Source: Hemileia vastatrix
Lineage: Eukaryota > Basidiomycota > Pucciniomycetes > Pucciniales > Zaghouaniaceae
Assembly (NCBI GenBank): GCA_030280995.1
Contig: JASXTE010000002.1
Span: forward strand, 8,448,183 to 8,512,182
Reading direction: 5' to 3'
Length of the DNA stretch: 64,000 bases
Shown here piece by piece: positions 58,040-64,000 of this stretch; the stretch's first letter is position 1, and each line of letters starts with the position of its first letter. The notes under the pieces were generated by a model, which saw only the letters and a list, made by a program, of their open reading frames with translations, ran no database searches and was not told the DNA's origin. The translations under genes were made by a program, and so were the position numbers.

Positions 58040-58842
58040 TTTACCGGTGTGGTGATCCAAACCTGGGTAGGCCTTTGGAGTGCATATTTGGAGGTATTAG
58101 GTATGTAGGGTGTTATTGGGGTTATGGTGTTATTAGTGGTTTTTTTCATCTTTAGGTGATATTTAGTAGTGTTTATGGAGGCTTAAGCTAGGGTCACTTA
58201 TTATGTCTCAGCTTAATGTCCTTTCTTTTCTCTTCATTTTGGTATCCCTTATGGGTGGTTACCTTGTTTTATAGGGTAGTTATGGTGTTGTTATTGGTAT
58301 TTATCGGATGTTTATTGCTTAGTGGTGCTTATGTAGGCTTAAGCTAGGGTCACTTATTATGTCTCAGCTTATTTTCCTTCATTTACTTTTCATTTTGGTA
58401 TGTCTTATGTGTGTTTATCTTGTTTATTAGTGAAGTTATGGGTTTTTAGGGTTTTTTAGGGTTTTTATGGGTTGTATGGGTGTTTTAGGGCCTAGAAGCG
58501 GCCTGCCCGCCCCCAAGCGGCCTGCCTGCCCCTAAGCGGAGCCGCCTCCAAGCGGCCTGGCTGCCTGGGCACTGGGGAGGCGCTAAAATGGACTTTTATG
58601 CATGAAAAAGGCTGGGAAAGCTGGATTTTGGCTGGGGAATTGGTCAGGGTGGTCTGTGCACTGGCTGTATGATGTGTGTGGGAAGATTTTTAGGGGATCA
58701 TCTTATCTCTTTACTCATTGCCTCTCTGTTCTTCACTGTCTCATTGGCTTGTGTTTTGTTGGAATATAGTACTGTTCATTTCAACTCTTTCTGGTAGTCT
58801 GTCTGGGACTATTATCTTCACTTTTAAAGAGGTCAAGAGTGT
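58040..58842 (+). other. Repeat-rich, partly GC-rich insertion inside the Harbinger element
   Basis: Contains a duplication with a 158-base step (GGCTTAAGCTAGGGTCACTT at about 58179 and 58337), a TTTTAGGGTTTTT run near 58445, and a GC-rich minisatellite. Its base composition differs from its surroundings. No gene recognised; it could be a separate inserted LTR-like sequence. Confidence 0.4.
58490..58572 (+). repeat. GC-rich minisatellite
   Basis: Four units like CCCAAGCGGCCTGCCTGCC within about 80 bases, in a window that is otherwise very AT-rich. Confidence 0.7.
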
Positions 58843-59367
58843 TTAATTAGAGGTTCTAGCAAACAGATCTCCGATTTGCTGCAACAGGTAAATCTCACTT
58901 GTTTTTATAAAGGGACAGGGGTTATTCTTTCTGGTTTTACTCAAACTCCCTTGGTCAAGGCCTATAGCTAGTACTATAGGATTGTTTACACCGGTGGTCT
59001 GGAAAATATAAACCATGTCATTTGATTTTAGCTGGAGATGGTATTGGTTGGCCAGTAATTGGTTTGATATATGAGAATATACCAAAAGTAAGAAAATTTG
59101 TGTCATTGGTATCGGTGTGAACTTTATTGTGAAATCCAGAATGAGTGATAATAACATTAGAAAATAAAAGATATTCATGGCTGATATCTTCCCATTTGGA
59201 GTCACACCAATTCGGTATTCCAACTTTGGTTGCAAGTTCATGATTTTTTCAAATGCTTTATTACAGTGCTTTTTGAGTCGAAGATCAAGAAAAGAGTTAA
59301 AGGAAAGAAGAGTGTCCCATAAGCAAAAATCTTCATCTTTTTGAGCTTTAGTGATATTCTTGAGCAA
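58843..59367 (-). CDS. Hypothetical protein inside the Harbinger-type element
   Basis: An open frame of 174 codons starts MLKNITKAQKDEDFCLWDTL and includes KAFEKIMNLQPKLEYRIGVT, a hydrophobic stretch MNIFYFLMLLSLILDFTIKF that may be a membrane or core helix, and AIGLDQGSLSKTRKNNPCPF near the end. The start may be an internal codon of a longer exon. It lies on the minus strand with other exon-like fragments (57850-58025) and donors (CAATCAAG-GTAAGT near 59968, CTCCAG-GTAAGT near 60345), so it may belong to the element's second gene. No family recognised. Confidence 0.35.
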   Translation of the reverse strand: MLKNITKAQKDEDFCLWDTLLSFNSFLDLRLKKHCNKAFEKIMNLQPKLEYRIGVTPNGKISAMNIFYFLMLLSLILDFTIKFTPIPMTQIFLLLVYSHISNQLLANQYHLQLKSNDMVYIFQTTGVNNPIVLAIGLDQGSLSKTRKNNPCPFIKTSEIYLLQQIGDLFARTSN

Positions 59368-60779
59368 TGAATATATGCCTATATAATTGAAATGCCTAGA
59401 TAATAATTATATGAGAGTTTCAGAATCCTTATCCTCTAAAAATGGAATATAAAAATGTGAAATAAGACAAGTGAAATTTGGAAAAAAGGGTTAACTTCAA
59501 AGGTCAAAATCTCAGCAACCACTGAACCTAATTCAAACCTGTTTGTGGGAAGTGAAAGATATGCTTAAGTAGAATCTTCAGTTAAAGGACATGTGATTTA
59601 AATAAACCTAACCCTAATTTGTTACATAAAAAAATGAAATAAAAATTTAAATTGGGAAAAAAAAGGCTCAACTTTAATGGTCAAAATCTCAGCAACCACT
59701 GAATCAAATTCAAATCTGTTTGTAGGAAATGAAAGGTAGCCTTCAGGAGAATCTTCAGTAAAAAGAAAATTAGATTTGAATAAACCTAACCTTAATTCAT
59801 AGTCTGATTTTCAAAATTTTACAAAAACTTGAAAAGTGGTAATGAAGATGAGATCAAAAGGAGTTTTATAAGTTCACTGTTATCCAGATAAGAGTCATAC
59901 ATATATTTAAGTATGAAATTTTCATAAAAGGAATGAGATATCATATAGGCATGAAAAAAAGGAGATGAAACTTACCTTGATTGAAAAGTAGGAAAAATAG
60001 AGTGAGAAAGATTGATGTTGGAATTGTGGGGAAATTGAATATGGAGTAAGTGAAATGCATAAAGAATGTGCAATGTATGTGTTTCAATGAAATGGAGCCA
60101 AAAAAAAGTGAAATAAGGGAAAGGGGGGATAATGGCCATGCCAAGGAGGGATGAAGAGTAGGGTGATGGAGCTAAAAAAGAAAGTAAAGAGGGAGAGAAA
60201 AAAAGGTTAATTATACCATTGAAATCCAAAATAACTACTTACAAAAAAAATTTAGATAAAAAAAATAAAATAAACAGAAAAAAACAAAAAAAAATTATAA
60301 TTAGTAATCAAAAAATCAAAAAAAAGAATAAAATGACTTACCTGGAGAGATGAGATGACAAAATGAATGAAACCAAATTGTTTGAGGGATGTTGGAGGAG
60401 AATAGGAAAAGGATATGAGGGATGAATGAAAAAAAAAATCACTGACAAAATATGCAATTTCAGAAAATATGCAATTTCATGTTGAGCTGGTGAAAGAAAA
60501 CCAATGAGCCATCCAAAAAAAAGATTTTCACTGTAAATTCCAAAAAAAAATGAATATGCAACAAACCAAAATACCAACCCAAGTGAATGAAGTACACAAA
60601 GAGGACATTTGGAGAGTAAAAAATGGTATGGGAAAGAGAGGGATGATGTGGCCAACATGTGGTTTTAAAAAAAAATCACAAAAAAAGTGCTGATTTGAGG
60701 TCAGAACTGACACCCATTTTTGAAATAAGTGAATTTTTTACAAAATTTAAGTGCTGATTTGTAAGTTCTGATTTGGTTT
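59368..60779. other. Interior of the Harbinger element, repeats and splice-like sites
   Basis: Holds two copies of GGTCAAAATCTCAGCAACCACTGA-type sequence (59500 and 59677) and donor-like sites on the minus strand near 59968 and 60345. The minus-strand frames at 59941-60713 are Phe/Leu/Pro/Ser-rich and low in complexity. Confidence 0.45.
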
Positions 60780-60827
60780 AAAATCCGCACTTAAGTTAAG
60801 TGCGGATTTTCCAGAACTGACACCCAC
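60780..60827 (-). repeat. Right terminal inverted repeat with internal palindrome
   Basis: AAATCCGCACTTAAG followed by TTAAGTGCGGATTTT is a near-perfect palindrome (60781-60810). CCAGAACTGACACCC then completes the terminus. Confidence 0.75.
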
Positions 60828-61693
60828 TAATATATGTATAACCTCATTTTCAGGTACATAAGCTGGGTGGTCAGCATCATTTGGCAAAGGTATTCTGGAT
60901 AATAAATCCACATTAGAATGCAATGTTCATGCTCTATGAGTGATTGTCATTCTTCCTCTGTACTCTTGTACAGCTAGTTTCCATCTAAACATGTGCCTAT
61001 TAGGTGTTTTCATGTTTAGTAATGATTTTACTGCACTTCAATCTGTTATTAATACAAAATTCTGGTCCTTCAGATAGTAATGAAGTTTCTCCAAGGCCCA
61101 CACAACAGCTAAACATTCCAGTTGGGTGGCACCATACCATAATTCTGTCTTTCTTAAGGTTCTGGATATATAACAGATAACTACTTCAGATAATTTTCCA
61201 TTTATTATCTGTTTTTGCTGTAAGGCAGCACCTAACCCTGTGAAGCTTGCATCAGTGTACAAGATAAAAGGTAGGTTAAAATCTGGAAGTCCCAATATTG
61301 AAGCTGAAATTAAGCACTCCTTCCATTTATCAAAGGCGTGTTGTCTTTCATTATTTCAAATGAAAGCTTCATTTTTCCTGATTAATGTTGTTAAAGGGGC
61401 TGCAATTGATTGGTAGTTTTTTAATATACTGCCTATAATATTCACACATACCTAAAAATCTTTAAACATCTTTCACATTCTTAGGTATACTAATGTTTCT
61501 TATTGCTGCCACTTTGTTCTGGTCAACACAAATTTGTAATCCAGATACAAAATTTCCAAGTACTTTCAAGGATTGAAACCCAAACTTACATTTCTTTAAT
61601 GCAATTGTCATATAAATTTAATCCATCTTTTGAAATACTCTTTTCTGGTGATTTAAAATGTTTTTGAGAACACTATGATGTCATTAATATAAA
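60828..61693 (-). pseudogene. RT end and RNase H of the second Ty3 element
   Basis: Just inside 61693 the RT catalytic motif reads LVYINDIIVFSKT (first Asp replaced by Asn, AAT at 61683-61685). After several stops the connection has RFLGMCEYYRQYIKKL. RNase H (61038-61295 and beyond) has FILYTDASFTGLGAALQQKQ, TQLECLAVVWALEKLHYYLK, NFVLITD and NVDLLSRIPLPNDADHPAYV. The four acidic residues of RNase H are visible. The frame is cut at 60828 by the Harbinger terminus. Confidence 0.8.
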
Positions 61694-62566
61694 CTAAAAG
61701 CCATCCTTCAATAATATCCCAATAAAAATACTATCCATCAATTTTTGGAACACTGAAGGCGCATTTTTTGGGCCAAAAGGCATTCTCACATATTTATATA
61801 TCCCCATGTGTGTGGTAATGAGTAAGAAATTCTGAGAATTTTTTTCCACAGGAATCTGGTGGTAACCTTTGTTTCCATCCATACAGGAAATATACTTTGC
61901 TTCTTGTAAGGTAGCATGGATAGAAGCTATCCTTGGAAGAGGGTAAATATCATCCACAGTGAATGTATTCAGAGCTCTGTAATCACCACATAAACTTGCC
62001 TTATCTTTTTCATAAGAGATTGAAACTGTTGAAATAACACTATACTTAGGTGTTGTGTCCACTTTTTCAAAAATACACATTTCTAACAACATTTTAATGT
62101 TGTCTTCAATGTCTTTCTTTTTTGCAGAAGCTGGGTAAGGTCTCTTTTTCAAGCTGCCAGGAATATTATCCAGATCACCACTTAAAGAGATTATCATCTC
62201 ATGGTCTTTGACCAATCCTAGTTCATTTGAACCATGAGCAAATTCCATAGGATAAGATTTTATTAATATCAAAATATTTCTTTCTTCAATTTTTGAGAGA
62301 CGAGGACTGAAAGAGGCTTTTTGGATTTCATTTTCCAATTCTAGCACTTCAGAGGTAGTTCTTCCACCTTGTAGTTGTTCTTCTTTAAGAGAAATGGAAT
62401 AAACTGAATTTTCAGAGCAAATCTTGAATTTTCTTTTCCCATTTATGCCTATAGTGAAGAAACTATTTTCAGGATCTAGTTTGATGCAAAATTTGGTCAA
62501 TAAGTCATTGCCAATAATAAACCAATTACTACAATTATTATTATCCATTACCACAAATTCACACAC
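61694..62566 (-). pseudogene. Protease end and RT of the second Ty3 element
   Basis: A long frame runs from CEFVVMDNNNCSNWFIIGND (end of the retropepsin) to the RT: RPYPASAKKKDIEDNIKMLL, KASLCGDYRALNTFTVDDIY, EAKYISCMDGNKGYHQIPVE and YVRMPFGPKNAPSVFQKLMD, ending at a stop just before the catalytic motif. RT fingers and palm are well preserved. Confidence 0.85.
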
Positions 62567-62575
62567 TGCTCTTAC

Positions 62576-63229
62576 TTATCCATTATGATATTTAAAGAAT
62601 ACAGCTGTTTTGTATTTTCCAATTGGATTTAATACTGAACCAAAACCCCTCCAGTTCTTTGTCTGTACAGGTTCTAGTTTTTCTTTATACTTACCATCAA
62701 GTTTCATTAATGTGTGAATAGAAACTACACTACCTGCAGCCCCAGTGACAAGAATGGCATTCATTTCCTTTCCACATATAATAACTGGCGCTCTAATAGG
62801 TGTGATTTTGTAAGTATCATGAGATACATATTTGATAATTTCAGCTTCTTCAATGGAAGTTAAAGTTGTATTTGTATGAGTTATTGCATCATTCAGGAAC
62901 ATATTATCCTGTTCTAATACATATATCTCATTTTCATCATCACTGTAAGAAATTTTACTTTTCCAATCCTCTCTAGATTCCTCCTTTTCATCTTCTTTAC
63001 TACTTTGTTCAGAATATTGTGAGTTTTCAATAACATTTATTCTTTTCTTACAAGTATTACCTTTAGCCCAAGGTTCATTACATTTGTAGCAAGTGTTATT
63101 TTCTTGTCTTTTAGGGACAAGGGGAGCTGAAGGTTTTTTCTTCTCCACTGGTAACTTTTTTGTAGTATGTTTTACTATCTCAAAACTTTGCTTGTAACTA
63201 TTATACCTGGTTTCATATTTGTGGTTCAA
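62576..63229 (-). pseudogene. Gag end and protease of the second Ty3 element
   Basis: The frame holds a zinc knuckle CYKCNEPWAKGNTC in which the expected His is Asn, an acidic linker (KEDEKEESREDWKSKISYSD), and the protease segment MNAILVTGAAGSVVSIHTLM where the active-site Asp before TG is Val. A stop at 62574 separates it from the RT frame. Both the knuckle and the protease should be inactive. Confidence 0.8.
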
Positions 63230-63327
63230 TAATATATCATTTCATATATTAATAAACCCACAAGTATCTCTGATGGTTTCAGTTCTAGCTACAATAATGT
63301 CTCTGACTGACATAGGCAATTTATATA

Positions 63328-64000
63328 TTATTTTTTCTTTCCACTCATCATAATCCTTTTTGGATCCATGGCTTTCATTATTTTTATTAAATTCATTAAA
63401 AATACCATGGTTTTATCTCCAGCATTTGAATTATATCTGGATTTTTTATACAATCTTTGTTGAGTGATTCTAAATTTTGGGCCACCAAATTGCCTTTTAA
63501 TTAGTGCCTTCCATTCATTCCAGGAGTAGTTAATTCCCTCACTCAATACAGATTTAAACCATAATAAGGCAACATCTGTAAATAAAGATATCAATTTTGA
63601 TGTAATTTCTTCATCAGGAAATTTGTATGAAAATTTTAAGTTATCAATTCTCTGAATGAATTGTTGCCAATCAGATTTCTAATCCCCGTCAAAAGAAGGG
63701 TACTGATCTAACTTAGGCCAGTTCTTTTCGTTTGTTTTTGCTTTCCAAACCTGAGGAATATTAAGTAACTCACTTACTTTAGAAAGATGATTCTTTATTT
63801 CATCCTTTACTGATTTTTTATTCTCAGAGCCCATGACACTATGTTCATGTTCAATCATTGGTTTATCATCTGAGTGTTTCATAAAAACTGGTACTCTTTC
63901 CACATAAGAAGTATTATCTTTTAATTTATCAGTATTATTTGAAATGCTAGCTATTTCAATTTCTACTCTTTGTAACCCATCTTTTATTACAGGTACATGA
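63328..64000 (-). pseudogene. Gag of the second Ty3 element, 5' end outside the window
   Basis: The frame is open at the window edge: an upstream stretch with EIEIASISNNTDKLKDNTSY leads into MERVPVFMKHSDDKPMIEHE and KWPKLDQYPSFDGD-like sequence with a stop at 63679. The next frame, 63328-63594, has MISLFTDVALLWFKSVLSEG, NYSWNEWKALIKRQFGGPKF and RLYKKSRYNSNAGDKTMVFL. This is the capsid region of Ty3 gag (W-x-F-x-x-x-L, W-x-x-W-K). The 5' LTR should lie beyond 64000. Confidence 0.75.

Larger units (their letters stand above)
56382..60827. mobile_element. PIF/Harbinger-type DNA transposon inserted in the second Ty3 element
   Basis: Terminal inverted repeats GGGTGTCAGTTCTGGAAAAT at 56384 and its inverse ending at 60825; with the flanks, G-G/T-GGGTGTCAG begins at 56382 and ends at 60827. 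TA flanks both sides (56380-56381, 60828-60829). Next to each end is a palindrome of AAATCCGCACTTAA/TTAAGTGCGGATTT. Inside are a plus-strand truncated transposase and a minus-strand multi-exon region. The Ty3 integrase is not restored by removing the element (about 100 codons of the zinc region are absent), so a deletion accompanied or followed insertion. Confidence 0.75.

Noticed and set aside
59941..60713. Minus-strand Phe/Leu/Pro-rich frames
   Set aside because: Low-complexity translation of purine-rich plus-strand DNA. Only the splice-donor-like sites there seem meaningful.

Overview
The window is AT-rich eukaryotic DNA that looks fungal, most likely from a rust fungus (Pucciniales). Evidence: introns of about 50-145 bases with GTAAGT/GTATGT donors and pyrimidine-AG acceptors, Ty3, Ty1/copia, Helitron, PIF/Harbinger and Tc1/mariner coding remnants of the type common in rusts, and a Tet-like 2OG-Fe(II) oxygenase gene of a family expanded in rusts. 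The organism is an inference. I see no rRNA, tRNA or CRISPR, and no housekeeping gene. Nearly everything is transposon or degraded gene, in nested layers.

Layout. 1-2 kb: start of an open minus-strand ORF, a leader with a dyad-containing minisatellite and an LTR-like promoter. 2.2-4.1 kb: a broken plus-strand gene of unknown function. 4.1-6.4 kb: AT-rich, no gene. 6.4-18.1 kb: a minus-strand Tet-like oxygenase gene split by a 10.46-kb terminal-inverted-repeat element (6666-17125). Removing the element and one 3-bp target duplication rejoins the gene in frame. Most of the element is a roughly 607-bp satellite array whose units each carry a long palindrome.

19-22.6 kb: relic related to the Harbinger element at 56-61 kb, interrupted by a probable solo LTR. 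23.5-27.4 kb: a minus-strand copia element whose RT is cut by another copy of the 6.67-kb terminus. 27.9-39.5 kb: a nearly full-length minus-strand Ty3 element with two LTRs, primer binding site, polypurine tract, gag, protease, RT/RNase H, integrase and two internal minisatellites. 39.9-42.1 kb: a degraded multi-exon gene of unknown function, with a partial inverted paralogue at 52.7-53.3 kb. 42.8-43.6 kb: a tandem array whose unit resembles an exon plus an intron. 44.8-49.6 kb: a Helitron Rep/helicase gene with motifs preserved but frame broken. 50.2-51.3 kb: a Tc1/mariner-type transposase relic. 51.4-52.7 kb: a 1.25-kb hexanucleotide array. 54-64 kb: a second minus-strand Ty3 element with a chromodomain-like end, split by a 4.45-kb Harbinger-type element.

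All identified mobile-element genes are broken. Catalytic aspartates of proteases, RTs and one integrase are repeatedly replaced, mostly by asparagine. The most unusual signals are the clean split of the oxygenase gene, the palindrome satellite, two minisatellites whose short dyads co-vary, and the exon-intron tandem array.
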